Shown here: positions 27,301-39,423 of the stretch, one piece after another
Position numbering within the stretch: position 1 is the first letter of the stretch
How the letters are laid out: the number at the start of each line of letters is the position of its first letter
DNA from: JAJXWB01 sp037044955
Lineage (GTDB): Bacteria; Pseudomonadota; Alphaproteobacteria; Rhizobiales; Beijerinckiaceae
NCBI GenBank assembly: GCA_037044955.1
Contig: JBAOHX010000005.1
Span: forward strand, 350,785-414,784
Direction of reading: 5' to 3'
DNA length: 64,000 nt
Notes under the pieces: generated by a model
Seen by the model: the letters and a program-made list of their open reading frames with translations, nothing else
The model's database searches: none
Told to the model about the DNA's origin: nothing
Program-made: the position numbers and the translations under genes

Positions 27301-27641
27301 TCCAGAACTCCCGAGAAATCATGACGCCCGTCGCCGGCCAACGGCAGCGGGCGGACGGAGACCGCCGCGCGCGGATCGAGCGGCGCATAGAGATGCGGAA
27401 ACAAGGCGCCGCCGCGCGAGGGCTCCCATTTCAGCCCGGCGCCGAGGCTCGCGGCGTCGACCGCGACCAGAAGCAGGTCCGACTGGCCGGCGAAATGTTT
27501 GGCCGCCGTCTCCTCGACCTGCGCGGCTGTCGAGAAATGAATGAAGCCGTCGGCAAGGTCGACCGGCGCGCCGTCGAAGACGCCCGCCGCCTCCGCCGCG
27601 CGCCACGCCGCCCGCGAAACGATCTTGTAGATGAAGGTCAT
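27297..27641 (-). CDS. DUF952 family protein
   Basis: This 114-residue protein belongs to the DUF952 family, found across alphaproteobacteria next to pyrD and of unknown function. It starts MTFIYKIVSRAAWRAAEAAG. The conserved DGFIHFSTAAQVEETA segment lies at about residues 31-46, and FPHLYAPLDPRAAV near 81. The fold is thought to resemble ADP-ribosyl-transferase-like domains, but no activity can be assigned. Its stop overlaps the pyrD start, so the two are cotranscribed. Confidence 0.88.
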   Translation of the reverse strand: MTFIYKIVSRAAWRAAEAAGVFDGAPVDLADGFIHFSTAAQVEETAAKHFAGQSDLLLVAVDAASLGAGLKWEPSRGGALFPHLYAPLDPRAAVSVRPLPLAGDGRHDFSGVLE

Positions 27642-27715
27642 GCGGCGCCTCTATGCGCCAGCGACGCGCGGAGGTCGAGGAATTAGATAAGATTGGGCCT
27701 AAATTCCGCACATGA

Positions 27716-27747
27716 CGTGAAACAGGGGCTTGTTTTCGTGAAACAGG
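27716..27747. promoter_or_regulatory. paired 11-bp direct repeats upstream of the S24 regulator
   Basis: CGTGAAACAGG occurs exactly at 27716-27726 and 27737-27747, 21 bases apart start to start (two helical turns). CATG tetramers flank the pair (27711-27714 and 27749-27752). The pair is 57-88 bases upstream of the S24 regulator ATG. Such spacing lets two repressor dimers bind the same DNA face, so autorepression is a reasonable inference. Confidence 0.6.
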
Positions 27748-27803
27748 CCATGTAAAGGAGATTTATCCTAACGTCGCCCTTGGCCAATCGCCCGGAGACG
27801 CCG

Positions 27804-28433
27804 ATGCTCAGCCATTCCCAGGTCTGGACCGCGATCGACCAGCTCGCAGCGCGCTACGGCATGACGCCGTCGGGCCTCGCGAAGAAAGCGGGTCTCGATC
27901 CCACGACCTTCAACAAGTCGAAGCGCAAGTCGCCCGACGGGCGCCTGCGCTGGCCGTCCACCGAATCCATCGCCAAGATCCTCGACGCCACCGGCGCGGG
28001 CATCGACCTGTTCATGTCGCTGCTCGGCCCCGGCGCCCCCGCCCATCGCCGGCCCCTGCCGCTGATCGGCCTCGCGCAGGCCGGCGACGGCGGTTTTTTC
28101 GACGACGGCGGCTTTCCCGCCGGCGCGGGCTGGGACGAGATCGAGTTTCCGGCGGTGGCCGATCCGCACGCCTATGCGCTGGAGATATCAGGCGATTCGA
28201 TGATTCCCGCCTATCGCGACGGCGATATCGTCATCGTCTCGCCGGGCGCGCCCGTGCGGCGCGGCGACCGGGTGGTGGCGAAGACGGTCGGCGGCGAGGT
28301 TCTGGCGAAGGAATTGAAGCGCCAGACGGCAAAGACGGTCGAGCTCAAGTCGCTCAACCCCGCGCATCCCGACCGCACCATCCCGCTCAATGAATTGCGC
28401 TGGATCGCGCGCATCGTCTGGTCGAGCCAGTAA
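27804..28433 (+). CDS. S24-family (LexA/CI-like) repressor with XRE helix-turn-helix
   Basis: This 209-residue regulator has an N-terminal helix-turn-helix (ARYGMTPSGLAKKAGLDPTT, about residues 15-34) and a C-terminal S24 peptidase-like domain. The serine of GDSMIPAYRDGD (near 122) and lysine of RVVAKTVGGEV (near 150) form the self-cleavage dyad. A possible cleavage dipeptide is Ala-Gly in LIGLAQAGDGG (near 85). I chose the ATG at 27804 because GGAG precedes it by six bases; an upstream TTG at 27780 would add eight residues. It resembles phage repressors but no prophage genes are nearby, so it is probably a resident stress-responsive regulator. Confidence 0.88.
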   Translation: MLSHSQVWTAIDQLAARYGMTPSGLAKKAGLDPTTFNKSKRKSPDGRLRWPSTESIAKILDATGAGIDLFMSLLGPGAPAHRRPLPLIGLAQAGDGGFFDDGGFPAGAGWDEIEFPAVADPHAYALEISGDSMIPAYRDGDIVIVSPGAPVRRGDRVVAKTVGGEVLAKELKRQTAKTVELKSLNPAHPDRTIPLNELRWIARIVWSSQ

Positions 28434-28497
28434 CCGAACCGCTCGTCGGACATCCGCGTTGTGGACGCATGTCCCAGCCGGCGAAAGGGCTTTGGCC

Positions 28498-28647
28498 ATG
28501 ATCAGGAAGCTGAAATCGGGCGAATACCGGCTCTATTCGCGCAAGACCGATCCGAAGACGGGCAAGCGGCGCAACCTCGGCACGTTTTCGTCGCGCGAGG
28601 CGGCGGAGAAGCACGAGCGCGAAGTGCAGTATTTCAAGCGGCGCTGA
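28498..28647 (+). CDS. small conserved-looking 49-residue protein
   Basis: This short frame starts with ATG 64 bases after the S24 regulator and ends just before a REP element. The product is very basic: MIRKLKSGEYRLYSRKTDPK continues with TGKRRNLGTFSSREAAEKHE and ends in YFKRR. The GEYRLYSRKTD and LGTFSSREAAEKHEREVQ segments resemble the N-terminal strand-strand-helix arm of integrase-like or AP2-type DNA-binding folds. Similar short proteins are common in Hyphomicrobiales genomes as hypothetical proteins. It may share a transcript with the S24 gene. Confidence 0.7.
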   Translation: MIRKLKSGEYRLYSRKTDPKTGKRRNLGTFSSREAAEKHEREVQYFKRR

Positions 28648-28653
28648 GCAGCC

Positions 28654-28732
28654 GTCATTGCGAGCGCAGCGAAGCAATCCAGAGCCACGACCCCGCTCTG
28701 GATTGCTTCGTCGCTTCGCTCCTCGCAATGAC
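28654..28732. repeat. REP element, GTCATTGCGAG family (short form)
   Basis: The ends are GTCATTGCGAG and CTCGCAATGAC. The inner CGAAGCAATCCAGAG pairs with CTCTGGATTGCTTCG. It lies between the convergent 49-residue gene and the VOC gene, and can form a long stem in either transcript. Confidence 0.85.
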
Positions 28733-28758
28733 GGGTTTGAGCAAGACGCATTGCGCCG

Positions 28759-29151
28759 TCAGCTCGCCGCGCCATAATTCGACACCTCGATCAGGTTCAT
28801 GTCGGGGTCGCGGAAATAGACCGACAGGATCGGGCCCGTCGCTCCCGTGCGCGCGACCGGGCCTTCCTCGAGCGCAACGCCGTTCTTCTCCAGATGCGCG
28901 ATGACCGCGGCAAGCGGCGTCTTGGCGATGAGGCAAAGGTCGGCCGAGCCCGGCGTCGGGCGGTCGGCCTTCGGCAGGAATTCGCGGCCGGCCTGATGCA
29001 GGTTGAATTTCTGGCGCCCGAATTTCAGCGCCGTGCGGCCGGCGCCGAAGGTCTCGACGCTCATGCCGAGAATGTCGCGGTAGAAGGCGCAGGCGCGCTC
29101 GATATCCGCGACCGTCAGCACGAGATGGTCGAGGCGGTCGATTTCGATCAT
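28759..29151 (-). CDS. VOC-superfamily (glyoxalase/dioxygenase-like) protein
   Basis: This 130-residue protein has the vicinal-oxygen-chelate fold (beta-alpha-beta-beta-beta repeats). The N-terminal DRLDHLVLTVADIERACAFY contains the first metal ligand His, and YFRDPDMNLIEVSNYG near the C-terminus contains the last Glu. A middle FNLHQAGREFLPKADRP resembles the subgroup often called virulence proteins in annotation. Metal-dependent isomerase or dioxygenase chemistry is possible but no substrate can be assigned. The ATG at 29151 is preferred; an upstream in-frame start would add 25 non-conserved residues. Confidence 0.85.
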   Translation of the reverse strand: MIEIDRLDHLVLTVADIERACAFYRDILGMSVETFGAGRTALKFGRQKFNLHQAGREFLPKADRPTPGSADLCLIAKTPLAAVIAHLEKNGVALEEGPVARTGATGPILSVYFRDPDMNLIEVSNYGAAS

Positions 29152-29221
29152 GTGAGCCCTCGGGATCGCCGGCCTTGTAAGCGCGTCGCTTCGGATGTAT
29201 ATAGCCTGCCAACAATACAGT

Positions 29222-29282
29222 CTCATGGACCACGCTGGATGGTCATTGTGAGAGTGGGCCCCGCCGGGACCCGCTCTTTTTT
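29222..29282 (+). promoter_or_regulatory. rimP leader: hairpin followed by a terminator-like stem and T-run
   Basis: An outer CTCA/TGAG and inner GACCA/TGGTC hairpin (29222-29252) is followed directly by a GC-rich stem (29252-29276, GAGTGGGCCCC with GGGACCCGCTC) and six T residues. The stem lies only 20 bases before the rimP start codon, so it would end transcripts before the nusA operon unless disrupted. The overlap of the two stems at TGAG suggests competing structures. rimP leaders acting as attenuators have been described in bacteria, and NusA feedback is a plausible control. Confidence 0.7.
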
Positions 29283-29302
29283 ATTACCCGAAGCAGGACC
29301 GC

Positions 29303-30092
29303 TTGACGCAAACCGCGCCCCAGTCAGATACGCCCGCGATCGACGCGCCGCTCGACGAGCCGAGGCTCGTCTCGGAGACGGGTCTCGCCGCGAGAATCGC
29401 GCATGTCGCCGGCCCGACGCTGATGGGCCTGGGCTTCCGCCTCGTGCGCGTGAAGATTTCCGGCCAGGACGGCATGACGCTTCAGATCATGGCCGAAAAA
29501 CCCGATGGCTCGATGACCATCGAGGATTGCGAACTGGCGAGCGAAAACCTGTCGCCGGTTCTCGACGTCGAAGACGCGATTGCGCAGGCCTATCGGCTGG
29601 AAATGTCTTCGCCCGGCATCGACCGGCCGCTGGTGCGCGTCTCCGATTTTTCGCGCGCCGTCGGCCATGAAGCGCGCATCGAGCTGGCGACGCCGCAGCC
29701 CGACGGCCGCAAGCGGTTTCGCGGGATCATTCTCGCCGTCGAGGGCGCTGGCCGCGACGCGATCCTCGCCTTCGAGCGCACCGATGCGCGCTCGGATGAA
29801 GAAAAGCTGGTGCGCCTGCCGCTCGGCGCGCTGGACGAAGCCCGCCTGGTGCTGACCGACGAACTGATCCGCGAATCGCTGAAGGCCGGCAAGATCGCCG
29901 CCGATAAGCCGCCGGAAGGCGAAGAGGCCGGCGCACGAGCCGCCGATCCGCCGCGGCCCCGGGCGCTTCGCCGCCAAGAACCAGATGAAGCAGAAGCCGG
30001 TGCTGCCCGCCGGCGTGCAGTCGCAATTCAAGAAATCGAACTTCAAGAAACCCTCCGGCGCTCCCGCGCGCGGGGCCCCGAAAGGCAAATAG
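29303..30092 (+). CDS. rimP: ribosome maturation factor RimP (one frameshift)
   Basis: 262 residues after repair. RimP assists 30S subunit maturation. Core motifs are HVAGPTLMGLGFRLVRVKIS, DCELASENLSPVLDVEDAI and EMSSPGIDRPLVRVSDFSRA, then a C-terminal SH3-like domain and a basic tail ending in GAPKGK. The start is a TTG at 29303. Just before 29961 one extra C shifts the frame and makes rimP appear fused to nusA; removing it gives GRFAAKNQMKQKPVLPAG and a TAG at 30090-30092. The long basic tail is typical of Hyphomicrobiales RimP. Confidence 0.93.
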
Positions 30093-30103
30093 GAGAAACC
30101 GCC

Positions 30104-31687
<1,584 letters not shown>

Positions 31688-31692
31688 GGATC

Positions 31693-32340
31693 ATGCCGGC
31701 GGGCGACGACGAGGAACGCGGGCCGATCAGGACCTGCATCGTCACCCGCGCCGAAAGGCCGCCGGAGGAGATGATCCGGTTTGTCCTCGCGCCGGACGGC
31801 GCGGTGACGCCGGATTTGAAGCGACGCCTGCCGGGGCGCGGCGTCTGGGTGACGGCTTCGGCCGATGTCGTGGCGCGGGCGGTGAAACGCCGGGCCTTCG
31901 ACCGCGGCTTCAAGGGCAAGGCGATCGTGCCGGACGATCTGCCCGGCCTGGTCGACCGGCTGATGGAGGCGGAATGCCTCCAGGGCCTCTCGCTCGCCAA
32001 CAAGGCGGGGCTGGTCACGACCGGCTTCGCCAAGGTCGAGGCGGCGATCGGCGCCGGCGAGACCCTTGCGATCCTGCACGCCGCCGATGGCGGACAGGAC
32101 GGGAAACGCAAGGTGGGACAGGCTTTGCGGCGGCGTTTCGGCGCCGACGCGCCGCCCGAGATCGAATGCTTCGCGTCCGGCCAATTGGATTTGGCATTGG
32201 GGCGGACAAATGTGATACATGCAGCGCTCCGAGCGGGGCCCGCGAGCGCGGCGCTACTCGAGAGGCTGAAGAGATTGCAGGTCTACCGGTCGGTCGCGAC
32301 CGCTTCCGCGCCAATGGAAGCCGCGCCCGAATCGGGATGA
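31693..32340 (+). CDS. YlxR-domain RNA-binding protein fused to an L7Ae-like domain
   Basis: This 215-residue protein combines an N-terminal YlxR domain (RTCIVTRAERPPEEMIRFVL to LPGRGVWVTASADVV, about residues 13-75) and a C-terminal L7Ae/YlxQ-like domain (about 95-190, NKAGLVTTGFAKVEAAIGAG). In Gram-positive bacteria the two are separate genes between nusA and infB; the fused form is usual in alphaproteobacteria. YlxR binds RNA and may tune RNase P or transcription. It starts five bases after the nusA stop and belongs to the same operon. Confidence 0.9.
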   Translation: MPAGDDEERGPIRTCIVTRAERPPEEMIRFVLAPDGAVTPDLKRRLPGRGVWVTASADVVARAVKRRAFDRGFKGKAIVPDDLPGLVDRLMEAECLQGLSLANKAGLVTTGFAKVEAAIGAGETLAILHAADGGQDGKRKVGQALRRRFGADAPPEIECFASGQLDLALGRTNVIHAALRAGPASAALLERLKRLQVYRSVATASAPMEAAPESG

Positions 32341-32444
32341 CCTTTTCGAGTTTTCCGTCCGCGAGGCGATGTTCGCCGGGCGGAAATGGGCGTTACGCCC
32401 GCCAAGGCATTAACGCCCGCAAGACAGACGAAGACGCAGGACGA

Positions 32445-35051
<2,607 letters not shown>

Positions 35052-35060
35052 GGCCGCTCG

Positions 35061-35162
35061 TCATCCCGGAAGCGCGATCCGGGATCCAGGGGCCATAACA
35101 AGGATCATCCGCAGGTTTGCTCTGGATCCCGGATCGTCGGCTTCGCCGCCGTCCGGGATGAC
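35061..35162. repeat. palindromic intergenic repeat, GTCATCCCGG family
   Basis: The element begins GTCATCCCGGAAGCGCGATC and ends CGTCCGGGATGAC, with inner CCGGGATCCAGG and CTGGATCCCGG. It lies between infB and rbfA inside the translation operon and is related to the shorter copy at 6403-6475. It can form a long hairpin that could shield the infB mRNA 3' end. Confidence 0.8.
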
Positions 35163-35194
35163 ATTGCGGCGAACCGACAGGCTTTGAGTTTCCT

Positions 35195-35632
35195 ATGTCC
35201 AGATCGCATCATCAACACGGCGCCGAGCCGTCGCAACGCATGTTGCGCGTAGCCGAACTCGTGCGCCACGCCTGCGCCGAGGTTCTTTCACGCGGCGAGA
35301 TCAACGATCCCGTGCTGGAAACCCATGTGGTGACCGTGCCGCGCGTGAAAATGTCGCCCGATCTCAAGCTCGCGACGCTCTACGTCATGCCGCTCGGCGG
35401 CAAGGACGCCAAGGACGTCATCAAGGCGCTCGACCGCCACCGCGCATTCCTGCGCGGCGAGATCGCGCGCAAGATCAATCTGAAGTTCGCGCCGGACGTG
35501 CGCTTCAAGGTCGACGACAGTTTCGACAACGCCGCCAAGATCGACGCGCTGCTCAATTCCGACAAGGTGCGGCGCGATCTCGACGCCGCCTCCGAAGAAA
35601 CGGACGGCGAAGAGGCCGGCAAGAGCGCATGA
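35195..35632 (+). CDS. rbfA: ribosome-binding factor A
   Basis: This 145-residue KH-fold protein assists 16S rRNA processing and cold adaptation. Family markers are QRMLRVAELVRHACAEVLSR near the N-terminus, VVTVPRVKMSPDLKLATLYV near residue 47 and LNLKFAPDVRFKVDDSFDNA-like sequence (NLKFAPDVRFKVDDSFDNA) near 93. An acidic tail follows. The stop overlaps the truB start (ATGA). Confidence 0.95.
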   Translation: MSRSHHQHGAEPSQRMLRVAELVRHACAEVLSRGEINDPVLETHVVTVPRVKMSPDLKLATLYVMPLGGKDAKDVIKALDRHRAFLRGEIARKINLKFAPDVRFKVDDSFDNAAKIDALLNSDKVRRDLDAASEETDGEEAGKSA

Positions 35633-36537
35633 GCAAGCCGCGCTCCAACCGCGTCGTCGTCGACGGCTGGGTCATCCTCGACAAGCCGGTCGGCATGACG
35701 TCGACGCACGCCGTCTCGCGCCTCAAGCGCATCTACAACGCGAAGAAGGCCGGCCACGCCGGCACGCTCGATCCGCTGGCCTCGGGCATCCTGCCCGTCG
35801 CCTTCGGCGAGGCGACCAAGACCGTGCCCTTCGTGCAGGACGGCGAGAAAGCCTACCGCTTCACCGTGCGCTGGGGGATCGAGACGGATTCCGACGACGC
35901 CGACGGCAAGACGGTCGAGACCTCCGATTTGCGGCCGGGCGTCGACCAGGTCGTCCAGGCGCTGCCGAATTTCGTCGGCACCATCCTGCAGCGCCCGCCG
36001 GCCTTTTCCGCCATCAAGATCGCGGGCGAACGCGCCTACGACCTCGCGCGCGACGGCGAGATCGTGGAGATCGAGCCGCGCCCGGTCACCATCAATTCGC
36101 TGGAGCTGGTGTCCTCGACCGACGACACGGCGACGCTGGAAGCGCAGTGCGGCAAGGGCACCTATGTGCGCGCCATCGCCCGCGACCTCGGCCGGATGCT
36201 CGGCTGCTACGGCCACGTGATCGCGCTCCGGCGCACGCGCGTCGGACCGTTCGCCGAAGCCGACGCAACGAGCTTTGCCGATCTCGAGGAGACGCCCGAG
36301 GCCGCCGCCCGGCACATGCGCTCGGTGGAAGCGGGTCTCTCCGAACTGCCCTGCGTCGTCATCGACCGCAACAACGCCGCCCGCCTGCGCCGCGGCCAGT
36401 CGATACTCTTGCGCGGGCGGGATGCGCCGGCCGAGGGCGCGCGCGTCTACGCCGCCTGCGAGGGCGAGCCGGTCGCGTTCGGATCGGTGGAATCCGGCGA
36501 ACTCGTGCCGAGCCGGGTATTCAATCTGGGCGCCTGA
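35629..36537 (+). CDS. truB: tRNA pseudouridine-55 synthase
   Basis: This 302-residue enzyme isomerises U55 of tRNA. The catalytic aspartate lies in GHAGTLDPLASGILPVAFG (about residues 43-61), and further motifs are KAYRFTVRWGIETDSDDADG, QRPPAFSAIKIAGERAYDLA and GTYVRAIARDLGRMLG. A C-terminal PUA-like domain is present. It overlaps rbfA by four bases. The 134-base gap to rpsO contains a short GGCC...GGCC-TTTT stem (about 36553-36567), which is too weak to call a terminator. Confidence 0.96.
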   Translation: MSKPRSNRVVVDGWVILDKPVGMTSTHAVSRLKRIYNAKKAGHAGTLDPLASGILPVAFGEATKTVPFVQDGEKAYRFTVRWGIETDSDDADGKTVETSDLRPGVDQVVQALPNFVGTILQRPPAFSAIKIAGERAYDLARDGEIVEIEPRPVTINSLELVSSTDDTATLEAQCGKGTYVRAIARDLGRMLGCYGHVIALRRTRVGPFAEADATSFADLEETPEAAARHMRSVEAGLSELPCVVIDRNNAARLRRGQSILLRGRDAPAEGARVYAACEGEPVAFGSVESGELVPSRVFNLGA

Positions 36538-36671
36538 CGTCCCCCCTCGGGGCTGGCCTTGGCGGCCTTTTCGTGTATAAGGCCCGCTTCGGCTGCGATG
36601 CGGCCGAATTTCCGACCCTGCTGGACGACATCCCGGCCGGGCCATTTCTCCAGAAACACAGGAGTTTCCCG

Positions 36672-36941
36672 ATGTCGATCACGGCCGAGCGCAAGCAGGC
36701 GCTCATTCAGGAATATGCGACCAAGGCTGGCGACACGGGTTCGCCCGAGGTGCAGGTGGCGATCCTCACGGAACGCATTTCCAACCTCACCGGCCACTTC
36801 AAGAGCCACGCCAAGGACAACCATTCGCGTCGCGGCCTGCTCAAGCTCGTCTCCCAGCGCCGCCAGCTTCTCGACTACGTCAAGAAGCACGACGACGCGC
36901 GCTATCGCAAGCTGATCGAACGCCTCGGCATCCGCCGCTAA
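36672..36941 (+). CDS. rpsO: 30S ribosomal protein S15
   Basis: This 89-residue protein is exactly the family length. S15 binds 16S rRNA helices h20-h22 and can repress its own translation in E. coli. It begins MSITAERKQALIQEYATKAG and carries GDTGSPEVQVAILTERISNL and HAKDNHSRRGLLKLVSQRR, the core rRNA-contact helices. A CAGGAG ribosome site lies about eight bases upstream of the ATG at 36672. It is followed by pnp, as in most proteobacteria. Confidence 0.98.
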   Translation: MSITAERKQALIQEYATKAGDTGSPEVQVAILTERISNLTGHFKSHAKDNHSRRGLLKLVSQRRQLLDYVKKHDDARYRKLIERLGIRR

Positions 36942-37035
36942 AGCGTTCCGCGCATTTCGCGCAAGAAGGGCGTGGCGGCATGGGGCCGCCCCGCTTATCC
37001 GACCGCAGAAGATAAAGCGCCATGACAGGATCGCC

Positions 37036-37065
37036 GGAAGCTGATCGCGCCTGAACGCAGCTTCC
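37036..37065 (+). promoter_or_regulatory. stem-loop in the pnp leader
   Basis: A perfect eight-base stem, GGAAGCTG (37036-37043) and CAGCTTCC (37058-37065), lies 52 bases before the pnp ATG in the 175-base rpsO-pnp gap. A second smaller stem, GGCGGC/GCCGCC, lies near 36972-36988. In E. coli the pnp leader hairpin is cut by RNase III and PNPase then represses its own synthesis. A similar role here is inferred. Confidence 0.55.
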
Positions 37066-37116
37066 TGCCGTCTTGTCCGTGGCGCTTTGTTTTTTGCGCC
37101 AACTGGAAAGACAGAC

Positions 37117-39276
37117 ATGTTCGAAATCCATCGTGAAGAACTCGACTGGGCCGGCCGCAAGCTCGTGCTCGAAACCGGCAAGGTCGCCCGTCAGGCCGAC
37201 GGCGCCGTCATGGCCTCCTGGGGCGACACGACCGTGCTCGCCACCGTCGTCGGCGCCAAGAACGCCAAGCCCGGCCAGGACTTCTTCCCGCTCACCGTCG
37301 ATTATCAGGAAAAGGCCTTCGCGGCCGGCCGCATTCCCGGCGGCTATTTCAAGCGCGAGGGCCGTCCTTCGGAGCGCGAGACGCTGATCTCCCGCCTGAT
37401 CGACCGTCCGATCCGTCCGCTGTTCCCGGAAGGCTACCGCAACGAGGTCCAGGTCATCGTCACCGTCCTCAGCCATGACCTCGAGAACGATCCGGACGTG
37501 CTGTCGATCGTCGCGGTTTCCGCTGCCCTCACCCTCTCGGGCATTCCCTTCATGGGCCCGGTCGGCGGCGGGCGCGTCGGCTACATCAACGGCGCGCTGA
37601 AGTTCAATCCGACGATCGAGGAAATGAAGTCGTCCGACCTCGACCTCGTCGTCGCCGGCACGACCGACGCCGTGCTGATGGTCGAATCCGAGGCGAAGGA
37701 ACTCTCGGAAGAGACGATGCTCGAGGCGGTCATGACCGGCCATCGCGGCTTCCAGCCGGTGATCGACGCGATCATCCGCCTGGCCGAACGCGCCGCCAAG
37801 GATCCGCGCGATTTCGCGCAGAGCGATCGTTCCGCCGTCGAGAAGGCGGTGGCCGACATCGCCGAGGCCGAACTGCGCTCGGCTTACAAGATCACCGCCA
37901 AGCAGGAGCGCTACAAGGCCGTCGACGCCGTGAAGGCGAAGGTGACCGCGGCGCTCTTCCCCGAGGGCGGCGATCCGGCCTTCTCGAAGGAGCACGTGGG
38001 CGAAGCCTTCAAGGAGCTGCAGGCCAAGGTCGTGCGCTGGAACATCCTCGACACCGGCGTGCGCATCGACGGCCGCGACGTGAAGACGGTTCGCCCGATC
38101 ATCGCCGAAGCCGGCGTCCTGCCGCGCACCCACGGTTCCGCCCTTTTCACGCGCGGTGAAACGCAGGCGCTGGTCGTCGCCACGCTCGGCACGGGCGAGG
38201 ACGAGCAGTACGTGGATTCGCTGGAAGGCACCTACAAGGAGCGCTTCCTGCTGCACTACAACTTCCCTCCCTACAGCGTCGGCGAAACCGGCCGCGTGGG
38301 TTCGCCCAAGCGCCGCGAGATCGGCCACGGCAAGCTCGCCTGGCGCGCCATCCGTCCGATGCTGCCGAGCGCGGCGGAATTTCCCTACACGATCCGCCTC
38401 GTCTCGGAGATCACCGAGTCGAACGGCTCCTCGTCGATGGCGACCGTCTGCGGCTCGTCGCTCGCGCTGATGGACGCCGGCGTGCCGCTGAAGCGGCCGA
38501 CGGCGGGCATCGCCATGGGCCTGATCCTCGAAGGCGAGCGCTTCGCGGTCCTCTCCGACATCCTCGGCGACGAGGACCATCTCGGCGACATGGACTTCAA
38601 GGTGGCCGGCACCGACAACGGCGTCACCTCGCTGCAGATGGACATCAAGATCGCCGGGATCACCGAGCAGATCATGAAGGTCGCGCTCGGCCAGGCGCGC
38701 GACGGCCGCCTGCACATCCTCAGCGAAATGTCGAAGGCCCTGACCGGCGCCCGCGCCGAGCTCGGCGAATTCGCGCCGCGCATCGAGACGATGAAGATCC
38801 CGACCGACAAGATCCGCGAAGTGATCGGCACGGGCGGCAAGGTGATCCGCGAGATCGTCGAGAAGACCGGCGCCAAGGTGAACATCGAGGACGACGGCAC
38901 GGTGAAGATCGCCTCCTCGGACGGCAATTCGATCAAGGCGGCGATCAACTGGATCAAGTCGATCGCCTCCGATCCGGAAGTCGGCCAGATCTACGAGGGC
39001 ACGGTCGTGAAGACCGTCGACTTCGGCGCCTTCGTCAACTTCTTCGGCTCCAAGGACGGCCTCGTCCACATCTCGCAGCTCGCGCTCGGCCGCGTCGCCA
39101 AGACGACGGACGTGGTCAAGGAAGGCGACAAGGTGAAGGTGAAGCTGCTCGGCTTCGACGACCGCGGCAAGGTGCGCCTGTCGATGCGCGTCGTCGACCA
39201 GCAGACCGGCGAGGACCTCGAGGCCAAGCAGAAGGCCGAGCGCGACGCGCAGAAGGCCGCCGAAGCGGGCGAATAA
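37117..39276 (+). CDS. pnp: polyribonucleotide nucleotidyltransferase (PNPase)
   Basis: This 719-residue 3'-5' phosphorolytic exoribonuclease is a trimer and part of the RNA degradosome. Two RNase PH-like domains (about residues 1-220 and 310-540) flank a helical linker. The phosphate-site region has RTHGSALFTRGETQALVVAT, and the second domain has ESNGSSSMATVCGSSLALMD. A KH domain (IPTDKIREVIGTGGKVIREI) near 560 and an S1 domain (GQIYEGTVVKTVDFGAFVNF) near 625 bind RNA. The ATG at 37117 is the conserved start; an upstream frame would add ten residues. A strong terminator follows. Confidence 0.98.
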   Translation: MFEIHREELDWAGRKLVLETGKVARQADGAVMASWGDTTVLATVVGAKNAKPGQDFFPLTVDYQEKAFAAGRIPGGYFKREGRPSERETLISRLIDRPIRPLFPEGYRNEVQVIVTVLSHDLENDPDVLSIVAVSAALTLSGIPFMGPVGGGRVGYINGALKFNPTIEEMKSSDLDLVVAGTTDAVLMVESEAKELSEETMLEAVMTGHRGFQPVIDAIIRLAERAAKDPRDFAQSDRSAVEKAVADIAEAELRSAYKITAKQERYKAVDAVKAKVTAALFPEGGDPAFSKEHVGEAFKELQAKVVRWNILDTGVRIDGRDVKTVRPIIAEAGVLPRTHGSALFTRGETQALVVATLGTGEDEQYVDSLEGTYKERFLLHYNFPPYSVGETGRVGSPKRREIGHGKLAWRAIRPMLPSAAEFPYTIRLVSEITESNGSSSMATVCGSSLALMDAGVPLKRPTAGIAMGLILEGERFAVLSDILGDEDHLGDMDFKVAGTDNGVTSLQMDIKIAGITEQIMKVALGQARDGRLHILSEMSKALTGARAELGEFAPRIETMKIPTDKIREVIGTGGKVIREIVEKTGAKVNIEDDGTVKIASSDGNSIKAAINWIKSIASDPEVGQIYEGTVVKTVDFGAFVNFFGSKDGLVHISQLALGRVAKTTDVVKEGDKVKVKLLGFDDRGKVRLSMRVVDQQTGEDLEAKQKAERDAQKAAEAGE

Positions 39277-39302
39277 TTCGCCCCTTCGCTACGGAAAAAG
39301 AA

Positions 39303-39331
39303 AACCCGCCGGGGCGACCCGGCGGGTTTTT
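39303..39331 (+). terminator. Rho-independent terminator of the rimP-pnp operon
   Basis: An 11-base perfect stem, AACCCGCCGGG (39303-39313) and CCCGGCGGGTT (39318-39328), with a GCGA loop is followed by a T-rich run. It lies 26 bases after the pnp stop and marks the end of the translation operon. Confidence 0.95.
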
Positions 39332-39423
39332 GTTTTGTCGCCGCGATATTCATTCCCGCAGGCTGAGCGGCGCTGCATGATGTCCGACGTGTTCGTATTG
39401 CAGCGAGGCAATGAGAACGCGCG

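Noticed and set aside
27804..28433. A prophage repressor marking an integrated phage
   Set aside because: The gene resembles CI-type repressors, but the neighbours are ordinary pyrD, VOC and rimP genes and no phage structural or integrase genes are present.
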